NCBI RefSeq assembly: GCF_963677725.1
Contig: NZ_OY782507.1
Span: forward strand, 3,197,001-3,261,000
From: an uncultured Cohaesibacter sp.
Lineage (GTDB): Bacteria > Pseudomonadota > Alphaproteobacteria > Rhizobiales > Cohaesibacteraceae
Direction: 5' to 3'
DNA length: 64,000 nucleotides
The position numbers were made by a program, and so were the translations under genes. Positions 37,048 to 46,393 of this stretch are shown piece after piece. The notes beneath the pieces were generated by a model, which was given only the letters and a program-made list of their open reading frames with translations, made no database searches and was not told the DNA's origin. Each line of letters begins with the position of its first letter. The first letter of the stretch is position 1.

Positions 37048-37162
37048 GATTGGCCCTGACACGGTTCTTATGGGTCTATTTTTGGGGGTCTGGTTCCTTT
37101 GGGTGACGATACCATGGGGTAATTTATTTGACTAATGAGATGTTTTTCATGATTATTGCAGT

Positions 37163-38083
37163 ATGCGCATTAATCTTGATATTTTCGATCTGGAGGTCTT
37201 CCTTGCGGTCAAGGAAAGTGGCTCCTTTCATCAGGCGGCAGAGCAGTTGGGGCTGTCGCAATCGGCGGTAACGCGGCGGATCAAGAAGCTGGAAGAGGAA
37301 TTGCAATCGCTTCTGTTTGAGCGGACGACCCGGGCGGTCCATCCGACCTTGGCAGCCAAGCGGTTGGAGGCCCGTGCCGAGAGCATTTTGGCCGATGTGC
37401 GCGAAACGGCACTGGCCATGCGTGATGCCAGCGTTGCCCATGCCTATCAGCGCAATGCGATTGTGATGGTTGCTTTGGTGCCTAGCATTTTGTCAAAATT
37501 GGTGACCAAAGCCATCGACATACTGCGGCAGGAAGGTGATGCGCCGCGCTTGCGGCTGCTGGATTTGAGTGCAAACGAAGTGGCGGAATGTGTCAGCAAG
37601 GGAGAGGCGGATTTCGGCATCAGCTCTCTACCTTCCCTTGAACCGAATATCGAGTTTGAATCGCTGGTGGTCGATAGGATTGCGCTTGCCTTGCCGCAGA
37701 TGCATGACTTGGCTGGGCAGGGTGTGATCCGTTGGGCTGATCTGGAGGGGGAAGATCTTATCGTTCCTGCGCGCGGCATGGGCAACCGGTTGCTGATTGA
37801 TGAGGCCTTTGCCAGCCAGAGAATTGCCTTGCGCTGGACTTATGAAGTCAATCGCACGACAAGTGCGCTGGAAATGGTGGCCCATGGCATTGGTTTAGCC
37901 TTGGTGCCGGAAACAGCCAAGGGGACCGCGGAGTCCTTTGGCCTTGTTTGCCGTCCAATGGATGATCCGATCATCAGCCGTTCGATTGGCCTTATAATGC
38001 GTAGCGGTCAGCGCCATACTGAGGCGGCTTCTGCCTTGATGCAAGCGGTGCGTTCCGTCGCCTTGCAGTCCGGGGCTAGGTGA
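37163..38083 (+). CDS. LysR-family regulator, TcuR-like
   Basis: The 306-residue protein has a winged helix at residues 1-65 (SGSFHQAAEQLGLSQSAVTR) and a substrate-binding co-inducer domain (about 95-300). It is divergent from tcuAB with 115 bases between, the usual LysR arrangement, so it probably controls tcuAB in response to a tricarboxylate. It overlaps the convergent GntR gene end by 8 bases. Confidence 0.85.
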   Translation: MRINLDIFDLEVFLAVKESGSFHQAAEQLGLSQSAVTRRIKKLEEELQSLLFERTTRAVHPTLAAKRLEARAESILADVRETALAMRDASVAHAYQRNAIVMVALVPSILSKLVTKAIDILRQEGDAPRLRLLDLSANEVAECVSKGEADFGISSLPSLEPNIEFESLVVDRIALALPQMHDLAGQGVIRWADLEGEDLIVPARGMGNRLLIDEAFASQRIALRWTYEVNRTTSALEMVAHGIGLALVPETAKGTAESFGLVCRPMDDPIISRSIGLIMRSGQRHTEAASALMQAVRSVALQSGAR

Positions 38084-38795
38084 CGCCAGTTTGCCAATAG
38101 GAATCGTCGTTGAAGCCTTGGGCCTGCGCCCGCAACGCCCGGACGCGCACCCGCTGGGCGGCTTCGATATGGGCGCGCATGGCCGCTTCAGCCAGGCGAC
38201 CATCACGCTGCCGGATGGCTTCCAGTATGCCAAAATGCTCTTCGATTGCTTTATGCGTCCGGTCGGCTTCGGTCAGGCTGGTCGGGCCCAAAATCATCAG
38301 GGTCTTGGACAGGCTTATCATTGAGCGGGTAAGAAAGCGGTTCTTTGCGGCGTCCAGAATGGCGGCATGGAGGCGGCGGTTGAGCCGGAAGGCCTCCATC
38401 GGGTCTGCTGCATCTGCGCCTTGTCCGTTGAGGGCGAATAGCTCCTCGATTTCGACTTCGGACGCGGAGCGGGCGGCGAGGCGGGCGGCGGTGCCTTCCA
38501 TGACGACGCGCATCTCATAGAGTTCCATCACCTCGGTATAATCGAGCGAGCGAATGCAGGCACCTTGTCGCGGCATGTGGGTGACGAGCCCTTCGGCCTC
38601 CAATTGGCGGATGGCTTCGCGCACGGGTGTGCGGCTGACCCCCAAACGGTCGGCAAGTTCCGTTTCGCGCAGGCGGTCCCCTGCATTGAGGTGCCCGGAG
38701 CGAATTTCATTCATCAGATCGCGATAGACATTGTTGCCTTGTGGCTCGCCGCCGTCCCGATCTTTTGTTTTCGCATTCTTCTTCTTTGCAAGCAT
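38076..38795 (-). CDS. GntR-family (FadR/FCD) regulator
   Basis: The 239-residue protein has a 35-residue charged N-terminus, then the winged helix with LRETELADRLGVSRTPVREA (about 43-62) and an FCD effector domain with several His and Asp metal ligands. Effectors of this subfamily are usually carboxylic acids. It is divergent from the AbrB-type membrane gene. A possible operator lies at 38878-38887. Confidence 0.88.
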   Translation of the reverse strand: MLAKKKNAKTKDRDGGEPQGNNVYRDLMNEIRSGHLNAGDRLRETELADRLGVSRTPVREAIRQLEAEGLVTHMPRQGACIRSLDYTEVMELYEMRVVMEGTAARLAARSASEVEIEELFALNGQGADAADPMEAFRLNRRLHAAILDAAKNRFLTRSMISLSKTLMILGPTSLTEADRTHKAIEEHFGILEAIRQRDGRLAEAAMRAHIEAAQRVRVRALRAQAQGFNDDSYWQTGVT

Positions 38796-38877
38796 CGCTG
38801 CCTTCTCCTATCGATCGGGGCTGCCTGAGGGCATCACATGCCTTCGAGGGGAGGGGAGTTTGAATAATGTATCCTAT

Positions 38878-38887
38878 TGTATACGAG
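38878..38887. promoter_or_regulatory. Candidate GntR operator
   Basis: TTGTATACGA resembles the T-x-GT-x3-AC-x-A pattern used by FadR-type regulators. It is in the GntR-AbrB intergenic region, with a second GTAT half-site just upstream. Confidence 0.35.
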
Positions 38888-39006
38888 CGCATTCAATGCT
38901 ACAAGCCGAAAGGTAACCCTTTCTGATCGGTGGAGTGTTTCTAAGGAGCTGAGGGGCTTTTCATTGCGACGTCCTTTAAGGCATTCCTAAAGGTGAGGTG
39001 CGAAAG

Positions 39007-40134
39007 ATGGCAAACAGACAAATTGAAGCCACTCAGCAGGCTGAGCAAAAAGCCGCCCAAGCTGCCCAAGCAGCAGGATGGCGGCATCGGTTTCTCACTT
39101 TGGGAATATCCCTTGTCGGTGTGGCGATCTTCTGGGGCGCTGGCATGCCGTTGCCCTTTCTCTTCGGGCCAATGTTTGCCTGTCTCGTGGCGTCCTTGCT
39201 GGGGATGCCGCTCGAAAAGTTCGGCGTAATCTCCAAAGGCGCAAGAACCATTTTGGGGGTGGCCATTGGCACCTCCCTCACCCCTGCCGTCATTGCCATG
39301 TTGCCGCAAATGGGGGCGTCGATCCTCTTGGTGCCGATCTTCATATTGGTGATCGGGCTGGTGGGCGTGCCCTTCTTTCGCAAGGTCTGGGGCTTTGATC
39401 CGGCGACCGCTTATTATGCGGCGATGCCCGGCGGCTTGCAGGATATGGTGATTTTCGGCATTGAGGCGGGGGGCAATCCGCGGGCCCTGTCGCTCATTCA
39501 TGCGACGCGGGTCTTGCTGATCCTGACCATCGCGCCGATCCTGCTAACGCATCTTTACGGGGCAAGCCTTGATCAGCCCTTGGGAGAGAATGTGAGCCAG
39601 TTGCCGCTGTCTGACATCTTTCTTATGGTGATCGCGGCGCTTGTGGGATGGAAAGGGGCCGAGAGGATCGGTCTGTTCGGGGCGACGATTCTGGGGCCGA
39701 TGATTGTCGCTGCTATCTTTTCGCTCACCGGTCTGATCGGCGAGCGTCCACCAAAGGAAGCCATTCTGTTTGCTCAATTCTTCATCGGCTCGGGGATCGG
39801 TGTCTATTTTGTCGGCGTGACGCTGGCTGAGCTGCGCCGAGTGGTGGTGGCCGGGATGGCCTATGTTCTGTTGCTGGCGGTGTTGAGCTGGATTTTCAGC
39901 CATATCGTTACCGGGCTTGGTTTTGGTCAGCCAATTGAGGCCTTTCTTGCCTTTGCGCCCGGTGGACAGGCGGAAATGACCATTTTGGCGATCACGTCCG
40001 GGGCGGATCTGGGCTATGTGGTGACCCATCATCTGACCCGCATCATGATTGTGATTTCAGGTGCGCCGCTGGTGGCGGCCTTCATCAATCGGCGTCAGTC
40101 TGATAGGCGCTCTAAGTCCAAATCTCGGGATTGA
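39007..40134 (+). CDS. AbrB-family membrane protein (putative transporter)
   Basis: The 375-residue protein has about ten membrane segments in two repeats. GPMFACLVASLLGMPLE and AMPGGLQDMVIFGIEAGG are in the first, LAFAPGGQAEMTILAITSGAD in the second. This matches the AbrB family, once annotated as ammonia monooxygenase and unrelated to that enzyme. The start at 39007 follows GAGGTG; a GTG at 38998 is an alternative. The last 23 bases overlap the convergent dehydrogenase gene. Substrate unknown. Confidence 0.8.
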   Translation: MANRQIEATQQAEQKAAQAAQAAGWRHRFLTLGISLVGVAIFWGAGMPLPFLFGPMFACLVASLLGMPLEKFGVISKGARTILGVAIGTSLTPAVIAMLPQMGASILLVPIFILVIGLVGVPFFRKVWGFDPATAYYAAMPGGLQDMVIFGIEAGGNPRALSLIHATRVLLILTIAPILLTHLYGASLDQPLGENVSQLPLSDIFLMVIAALVGWKGAERIGLFGATILGPMIVAAIFSLTGLIGERPPKEAILFAQFFIGSGIGVYFVGVTLAELRRVVVAGMAYVLLLAVLSWIFSHIVTGLGFGQPIEAFLAFAPGGQAEMTILAITSGADLGYVVTHHLTRIMIVISGAPLVAAFINRRQSDRRSKSKSRD

Positions 40135-41083
40135 TCATATGGATCGGCTTGCCGTCGGCAAAGGCGTTGATCTGATCGAATATATCGCCGAACTGGATGT
40201 CAAATTCATCCTCGGTGACAAAACCGATATGCGGTGTGGCAATGAGATTGGGGTGGGAGAGAAGCGGATCGTCTGGATCGCTCTGGGGTTCCTTGTCGAA
40301 CACATCCACAGCCGCCATGCCGGGTCGCCCCTGATTGAGTGCATCGAGTAGCACGCCGGGCGATATCAGCCCTGAGCGGGATGTGTTGACCAGCACGGAG
40401 CCGGGTTTCATTCGGGCCAGATCGTCGGCGGTGACAATGCCTTTGGTTGCAGGTGTCAGGCGCACATGCAGGGACACGACATCACTGTCTGCAAAGAAGC
40501 TTTCTCGGCTTTGTGCTACGGTCTCACCATCTTCGAAAGCGCGCGCGCGGCCTTCGTCGGAGGCCCACCAGACCACCTTCATGCCAAAGCTGTTTGCATA
40601 GTGCGCGACTGCCTTTGCGATCTTGCCATAGCCATAGAGCCCCAATGTGCGATGGCGCAGACCTTTGCCGACGCCCATTTGCCATTGCCCAGCCTTTACG
40701 GAGGCCATTTGCTGGGGCAATTGCCGCATGGCGGAGAGGATGAGGGCGAAGGTCAGCTCGGCTGCCGAAAAATTCGGTTGTTCGGCTGGCATTTTCGAGC
40801 ATAGAAGGATGCCATGATCGGTGAGTGCCGGGACATCCACATGGGGATAGCCGCTGCGCTGGCTGATCAGTTTGAGATTTGGCAATTGTTCAACCAAAGC
40901 GCGGGTGATGGTCGTGCGTTCGCGAAACAGGACCAGCGCTTCGGCATCTTTCAGGCGTTCGGCCAGAAGGTTCACATCCTCGACATGATCTGTCCAGACT
41001 GTCACTTGATGCTGGTTTAGTTTTTTATAGCATGGCAGATCTTTCAAGGTATCGAACCAATCGTCGAGAATGTGAACCTTCAT
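40112..41083 (-). CDS. D-2-hydroxyacid dehydrogenase, NAD-dependent
   Basis: The 323-residue protein starts at the ATG at 41083 (MKVHILDDWF). The NAD loop is GLYGYGKIAKAVA, the catalytic Arg is in VNTSRSGL, the Glu in FDKEPQ and the His in TPHIGF. It belongs to the phosphoglycerate dehydrogenase superfamily, but the substrate is not readable. It is last in the minus-strand tct operon. Confidence 0.88.
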   Translation of the reverse strand: MKVHILDDWFDTLKDLPCYKKLNQHQVTVWTDHVEDVNLLAERLKDAEALVLFRERTTITRALVEQLPNLKLISQRSGYPHVDVPALTDHGILLCSKMPAEQPNFSAAELTFALILSAMRQLPQQMASVKAGQWQMGVGKGLRHRTLGLYGYGKIAKAVAHYANSFGMKVVWWASDEGRARAFEDGETVAQSRESFFADSDVVSLHVRLTPATKGIVTADDLARMKPGSVLVNTSRSGLISPGVLLDALNQGRPGMAAVDVFDKEPQSDPDDPLLSHPNLIATPHIGFVTEDEFDIQFGDIFDQINAFADGKPIHMINPEIWT

Positions 41084-41103
41084 GTCGGACCCCGAGGTTG
41101 CCG

Positions 41104-41925
41104 TTAATGGGAGAGCAGGACAGGGATGGTGATTTCGTTCATCACTGATGCGGTGATGCCGCCCAAAAAGTCTTCGCGGAATTTGGAATGCTCGTAAGCT
41201 CCCATCACCAGAAGACACGGATCCTGCTCGGCGCAATAGTTGAGCAATGTGGTGCCGACATTATGGTCAAGAGTCAAGGATTGGTGTCGGGCATCTACGC
41301 CATGGCGAACAAGATGGTTCATCACCTCGCTTAGCGGGCGGGCCGTAGGGTCGTTGCCGACGGTGAGGATGGACACTTTTCCGCCATTCTCAAGCAATTG
41401 CAACGCATCCGATACGGCCCGAGCCACAGCCCGGCCTCCATCCCATGCCACAGCGGCGTGATTATGAACCGCTTCAGCGTCGTAGCCTGCGGGCACCATC
41501 AGGACGGGGCGACCCGACATGAGTGCGATCCGATCCGGATGGATCAAGACATGCTCATCGGTTTCCTGTCGATATTGCTGGCCGACAATCAGCAAGTCAA
41601 AGCTGCGGGCGCATTCTGACAAAACGGCATCGACACGGCCCGCTTCGCGCAGGAAATGCAGTCGTTCGCCCAGACCCAATTGGTCTTTGAGCTGGTTGAA
41701 ACGGGCTTCAATACCGTCAATGATTTCCGCATTGGCGGCCTTGATGATTTCGCGCGCCTTGAGGGGCACATAGGCTGCTCCGCTGGCGACGACTTCATGT
41801 TTGGAATAGGCGATCAGAGCGGTGACATGGGCTTCATGCTTTTTGGCCAATGAGGTCGCATATTTGAGAGCGGAGACCGCACTGTCCGAACCGTTGAAGG
41901 CGACCAGAATATTGCGAATGGACAT
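41104..41925 (-). CDS. Tandem universal stress protein (UspA)
   Basis: The 273-residue protein consists of two Usp domains. The first begins MSIRNILVAFNGSDSAVSAL, and the second ends with LLVMGAYEHSKFREDFLGG, the ATP-binding G-x2-G-x9-G type loop. The role here is unclear. Its stop is 20 bases before the dehydrogenase start, and its start touches the prpF stop, so it is part of the tct operon. Confidence 0.88.
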   Translation of the reverse strand: MSIRNILVAFNGSDSAVSALKYATSLAKKHEAHVTALIAYSKHEVVASGAAYVPLKAREIIKAANAEIIDGIEARFNQLKDQLGLGERLHFLREAGRVDAVLSECARSFDLLIVGQQYRQETDEHVLIHPDRIALMSGRPVLMVPAGYDAEAVHNHAAVAWDGGRAVARAVSDALQLLENGGKVSILTVGNDPTARPLSEVMNHLVRHGVDARHQSLTLDHNVGTTLLNYCAEQDPCLLVMGAYEHSKFREDFLGGITASVMNEITIPVLLSH

Positions 41926-43034
41926 CAGGAATCTCCCTTGTCTGCGTCAGGGCCAGCCCAGACGGATTTTGGCACAAAGACGTGACCGGCCGCCAGTTTG
42001 CGCGCGGTTCGCGTCAGGCCTGCAGAATTCAGTGTGAAATCGCCGTCATTGGCAAAGTCAACAAGCACATCAATCATGCCAGAGGCATGTTCGAGCAGCA
42101 CCGTGGCCGGGCTTTCGGTGGGGCGTTCGAGCAGACCGTCGGACACGGTGCCCGGCGTCAGGGCGCAGGAGGCCAAGCATTGCGCCCCGGTGACGGCCAT
42201 TGAGGGATGGGTTTTCCATGGCATGAAATAGCGCACGCAAAGGGTGCCTCCGTCCCTGGCCGGGGCAAGAATGGCGAATTTGGGTGTCACGGATTTGGTG
42301 ACGTCGCCCATCCCCATCAGGTCTCCTGCCTTGATCCGGACTTTTTCAAAATGTGCGAAAAACGCCTTGTTGTCATCCAGTTCCTGCGCACTTTCATAGC
42401 CGGTAAGGCCAAAGGCGCTGGCTTTTGCAATGACAATTGGCATGGCGACATCCATGCAGGTGACTTCGATGCCGTCAATTTCATCTCTCAGATTGCCGGT
42501 TGGCAGGAATGCACCGGTGGAAGAGCCGACAACACCCATGAAACTAAGGGCGATCGGAGCCGATGCGCCCGGTGCTCCGGCGATGACTGTATCGCCTTCA
42601 TAGCTTAATGCGCCATCCTTGGTTTGTACCTTGGCGACCACCTGTGCACCGGTATTGACGGCGCGGATCCTGATTTCGGTGACCTCGCCGTCCGGTTCCA
42701 TCAGCCCCATTTCCAAGGCGGCAGGACCAACACCGGAGAGAATATTACCGCAGGTCGGCTTGAAATCGACGCTTCTTTCTTCGACAGAAACCTGCGCGAA
42801 GAAATAATCGATATCGGCCCAGTCATCGTCCGAGCGGGACAGAATGGCGACTTTGGTGGTGACCGCTGCGCCGCCACCAATGCCGTCAATGTTGAGATTA
42901 TGGCCCGCACCAATCACCGAGATCAGCACTTCGGCCAGTGTTTCGCGGTCTTGTGGCAGATCCTTGGCATTGAAGTATGGGCCCTTCGAGGTGCCCCCAC
43001 GCATGAATATGTAGGGAATGGCTGTTTGCGTCAT
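41925..43034 (-). CDS. PrpF-family isomerase/tautomerase
   Basis: The 369-residue protein begins TAIPYIFMRGGTSKGPYFN, the PrpF signature with the catalytic Lys region, and has DFKPTCGNILSGVGP with the family's essential Cys. Relatives are PrpF aconitate isomerase and 4-oxalomesaconate tautomerase. In this neighbourhood aconitate or related tricarboxylate isomerisation is the best guess. It lies 4 bases after the TctAB gene. Confidence 0.85.
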   Translation of the reverse strand: MTQTAIPYIFMRGGTSKGPYFNAKDLPQDRETLAEVLISVIGAGHNLNIDGIGGGAAVTTKVAILSRSDDDWADIDYFFAQVSVEERSVDFKPTCGNILSGVGPAALEMGLMEPDGEVTEIRIRAVNTGAQVVAKVQTKDGALSYEGDTVIAGAPGASAPIALSFMGVVGSSTGAFLPTGNLRDEIDGIEVTCMDVAMPIVIAKASAFGLTGYESAQELDDNKAFFAHFEKVRIKAGDLMGMGDVTKSVTPKFAILAPARDGGTLCVRYFMPWKTHPSMAVTGAQCLASCALTPGTVSDGLLERPTESPATVLLEHASGMIDVLVDFANDGDFTLNSAGLTRTARKLAAGHVFVPKSVWAGPDADKGDS

Positions 43035-43038
43035 CGGA

Positions 43039-45075
43039 TTATGCCCCTCCCAGAGGCCAGGGAAGGTCGACCATGCTTTGCAACAAACCCGGAGGGAAGT
43101 CGCGGTTCAGCGCACCGGCCATCACCAGCATCAGGGTGATGCCTGCTGCGGTCAGAATGAAGGTTTTGGCCCAGCCAGCGCCGGCTCTAACGCGCAAGAA
43201 GGTGATGAGGAAGCCGATCAGGGCGAGAATGAAACCGACAAACCAGGTGGCGATGATCAGGCTGGCAAACCAGGCCAGTGTCGACCAGAGGCCAAAGGGG
43301 GCATCTGCATCTTCGCCGGATATTTCCTTGTCAGCGAAAATGCTGTCGCCTTCGTCTCTGCGGATCATCTGGACAAACAGGATCAGGCAGCAAAGCAGGG
43401 ACAGGCCGCCGACGACCAGCGGGATGATCTTGTCGGTCATGTTATAGTCAGGGATGAGTTGGGCATTGATCAGAGCGACGAGCAGGTAGCCTGCGATGAC
43501 GAACAGGAAAATCATCGGTGCACGCTTTGTACCCGACTGAACGTCGCCTTCGGTCATGATGCTCTTTGCCTGGCGCAGCCCAAGGACAATCGATACCAGC
43601 GTGATGATGATCAGGATGATGACGATCGGGCTGAAGATATAATCGATGCCTTCCTCAAAGCTTTTGCGGAAGCGGAAGGAGGCGATCTGGAAGGCCTGAT
43701 TGGTGAATTTTTCAACCGGGTTGGAGAGCACAAAGCCGATCAGGAAGGCTGGGCGGGACCAGTCGAACCGCCGCAGGAAAATTCCGATCAGGCCAATTGT
43801 GAACAGCGCCAGCAGATCTTCGAAATTCTGCCCGGACTGGAAAGCGGCAAAGCTGATCAGCATGAACAGGAAGGGCGCAAGGTAGGTGAAGCGGATGGTG
43901 GTCAGCTTGGCAATGCCACCCGAGGCCGCGATACAAAGAATGGTGCCCACCACATTGGCCAGTGCCAACAGCCAGACAATCGAATAGGTGATATCGAGAT
44001 TGTCCTTGAGCATGTTGGGGCCGACTTCGATTTCGCCAGACCCCAACAGGGCAACCGCACCGATGAAGATGGCCATGGAGCCGGAACCGGGAATGCCGAA
44101 CAACAGGGTCGGGACGAGACCGCCGCCCTCTTTGGCATTGTTGGAGCTTTCCGGGCCAATCACACCGCGCACTTCGCCCTTGCCAAATTTGCTCTTGTCC
44201 TTTGTGGTCTGTACGGCGTGGCCATAGGCGATCCAGTCAACCACCGAGCCGCCGAGGCCGGGGATGATGCCGACAATGACGCCGATGATTGAGCAACGTA
44301 CCGACAGCCAGATGTTGGCCATCCAGTCGCGGACACCATCGAGCCAGCCACCCCCAAGGCTTGCCCCTTTGGCAATGGAGCGATCCTGACGCAAAAGCGA
44401 AATGATTTCGGGAATGGCAAAAATGCCCAAGCCGACGATCACCAGTTTAAGGCCGTCAGTCAGGTAGGGAATGTCATAGGTGGCCATGCGCAGACTGCCA
44501 CCGGCATCGGCTTCGCCAATGGTGCCGACCATCAGGCCAAGACCGGCGGCGGCCAAACCCTTCAACGGGATGCGACCGGCCAGAATGGAGACCATCGACA
44601 GGCCCAGAATTGTCACCATCAGCATTTCGGGCAGACCAAAAGCCAGCACGATGGGACGGGCAACAAGAATGAACAGGGTCAGGAAGCTCGCCCCAACCAG
44701 ACCGCCAAATAGCGATGAGGCAAAGGCAGCAGACAGGGCACGGGCTGCCTCTCCCTTCTTGGCCATTGGGAAGCCATCAAGCACCGTTGCCTGGCTGGCC
44801 GAACTGCCCGGGATGCCCATTAGAACCGAAGCGAAGGTGTCGGAGGTGGGAACGACGGCGACCATGCCGATCATCAAGGCAAGGCCAAGCACTGGTTCCA
44901 TGCCGAACATGAAGGGAAGCAGAAGGGAAAGACCGGCAATACCACCCAGCCCGGGGAAGACCCCAACGGCAAGTCCCATCACCACACCGAGAATGAGATA
45001 GCCCAAAACCACGGGCTGTAGAATGAGCCCCCACGCTTCTCCAAGCGCAGGAAGAGCCGTTGCGAGAATCTCCAT
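43039..45075 (-). CDS. Fused TctA-TctB tripartite tricarboxylate transporter permease
   Basis: The 678-residue protein has an N-terminal TctA part of about 500 residues, with GVFPGLGGIAGLSLLLPF and a second related loop GIIPGLGGSVVDWIAYGHA plus about twelve helices. A C-terminal TctB part of about 160 residues with four helices starts near RAPMIFLFVIAGYLLVALI. TctA and TctB are usually separate genes. It imports a tricarboxylate delivered by TctC. Confidence 0.9.
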   Translation of the reverse strand: MEILATALPALGEAWGLILQPVVLGYLILGVVMGLAVGVFPGLGGIAGLSLLLPFMFGMEPVLGLALMIGMVAVVPTSDTFASVLMGIPGSSASQATVLDGFPMAKKGEAARALSAAFASSLFGGLVGASFLTLFILVARPIVLAFGLPEMLMVTILGLSMVSILAGRIPLKGLAAAGLGLMVGTIGEADAGGSLRMATYDIPYLTDGLKLVIVGLGIFAIPEIISLLRQDRSIAKGASLGGGWLDGVRDWMANIWLSVRCSIIGVIVGIIPGLGGSVVDWIAYGHAVQTTKDKSKFGKGEVRGVIGPESSNNAKEGGGLVPTLLFGIPGSGSMAIFIGAVALLGSGEIEVGPNMLKDNLDITYSIVWLLALANVVGTILCIAASGGIAKLTTIRFTYLAPFLFMLISFAAFQSGQNFEDLLALFTIGLIGIFLRRFDWSRPAFLIGFVLSNPVEKFTNQAFQIASFRFRKSFEEGIDYIFSPIVIILIIITLVSIVLGLRQAKSIMTEGDVQSGTKRAPMIFLFVIAGYLLVALINAQLIPDYNMTDKIIPLVVGGLSLLCCLILFVQMIRRDEGDSIFADKEISGEDADAPFGLWSTLAWFASLIIATWFVGFILALIGFLITFLRVRAGAGWAKTFILTAAGITLMLVMAGALNRDFPPGLLQSMVDLPWPLGGA

Positions 45076-45115
45076 GGGAGTCGCTTTCTAAATATACCGG
45101 AATTGTAGGAAGGAA

Positions 45116-45149
45116 GATGGCCTCGCGCGGGGACTATCGCGAGGCCATC
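45116..45149 (-). other. Strong intercistronic stem-loop between tctC and tctAB
   Basis: A perfect 12-bp stem GATGGCCTCGCG/CGCGAGGCCATC with a 10-base loop. On the minus strand it follows the tctC stop by 13 bases and has no U-run. Such hairpins let binding protein accumulate above permease levels. Confidence 0.75.
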
Positions 45150-45162
45150 GGATAGGAAGACG

Positions 45163-46251
45163 TTACTTCAGCGAGACGCCGTAATCTTCCTTGAGCCAAT
45201 TCTGCACGAAGGTCTTGGCGCTATCGGACACCGTGATTGCGGTGTCGAGAGCCTTCTTGGCGCCTGCGCCGGTGAAGACTGGATATTTCCCGACCTGCTT
45301 GGCAGACATGGCCTTGAAATCAGGGCGGGCTTTCACCGCGGCAAATGCGTCGGCATAGGTTTTGACCACGTCGTCCGGAGCGCCCTGTGGCAGGAAGGCG
45401 AGCTTCTGAACCGGGAAGCCGGACACGAAGAAGGCTTTCCAGGCATCCCATTCTTCACCAGAGGTTTCACAGCCATCGGTGGCTTCGCAAACTTCCTTAA
45501 AGGAAGGGATATCCGGGAAGGTTGGGTCGCGAACAATGTTGCCCTCATCATCAAGTGCACCCCAGGTCATCATTGGCACAGCCTTGCCAGCCTCTACCAG
45601 CGCAGCGGATCCACCAAGATAGCCCGATGAGGTTTGGTAATCGATGGTGGCCTCACCCCGTTCGAACATCAGGCGGCCATCGCCTCGGCCCTTGATGCCA
45701 AAGACGGGTTCCACATTGAGGCCGAGCATTTTCCAAGCCAGCAGTGGCACGAGGTCAAGGCGGGTTGCGCCCTGCGAACCATAGATGAAGTTGACGCCTT
45801 TGAGGCCATTGGCCGAACCGTCGAACTTTTTGCCATCTTCTGCATTGAGGTAAGCCACACCGCCGGTGCCGGACGCCATGACAGGAACCCAGTCCTTATA
45901 TTCGTAGCGGACGCGTGGATCACCCAGCAAATAGGGGAATTGGGTTGAGCCAGAGCTGCCGAACAGCAGGGTGCCGTCTTTATATTCCTGCGACTGGAAC
46001 CAGTTGGCGCCTTTGGTGGAGCCTGCGCCTGGCATGAATTTCACCACAACGGTTGGGTTGCCCGGAAGTGCTTCTGCGAGCAGTGGAGCAAAGAAATTGG
46101 CCCATTTGGCAGAGCCGCCCGTTTCGGAGAAGGGGATGACCCACTCAATGGTTTTGCCTGCAAAATCCACTTCAGCAGATGCTGCATTGGTCAGAGCCGT
46201 GGATGTAATAAGGGCTGCGACGGCAGCGATGCCGATATTTTTAATGGTCAT
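45163..46251 (-). CDS. tctC: TctC tricarboxylate-binding periplasmic protein
   Basis: The 362-residue protein has a signal peptide (1-26, cut after TNAASA) and a Bug/TctC binding fold beginning VDFAGKTIEWVIPFSETGGS. It is the first gene of the operon and divergent from TctD/E. It captures the substrate and presents it to TctAB. The ligand (citrate, aconitate, tricarballylate) cannot be read from sequence. Confidence 0.9.
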   Translation of the reverse strand: MTIKNIGIAAVAALITSTALTNAASAEVDFAGKTIEWVIPFSETGGSAKWANFFAPLLAEALPGNPTVVVKFMPGAGSTKGANWFQSQEYKDGTLLFGSSGSTQFPYLLGDPRVRYEYKDWVPVMASGTGGVAYLNAEDGKKFDGSANGLKGVNFIYGSQGATRLDLVPLLAWKMLGLNVEPVFGIKGRGDGRLMFERGEATIDYQTSSGYLGGSAALVEAGKAVPMMTWGALDDEGNIVRDPTFPDIPSFKEVCEATDGCETSGEEWDAWKAFFVSGFPVQKLAFLPQGAPDDVVKTYADAFAAVKARPDFKAMSAKQVGKYPVFTGAGAKKALDTAITVSDSAKTFVQNWLKEDYGVSLK

Positions 46252-46393
46252 TGTTTCCTCCCAAAAGACCAGTCCAACATGATGCCATCCTCACGGTCAT
46301 CATGTTTCTATTTTTTTTGCGGGGCTTTTGTTCCCTCCGCGTGGTCGCTATAGTCGGACGCTAACCTTGTGCGAAGCTTGCGGGCCGAAAAAA

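Noticed and set aside
43018-44292. 424-residue plus-strand frame opposite tctA
   Set aside because: The composition is extremely rich in Asp, Gln and Gly with no hydrophobic core; it mirrors the membrane helices of TctA on the other strand.
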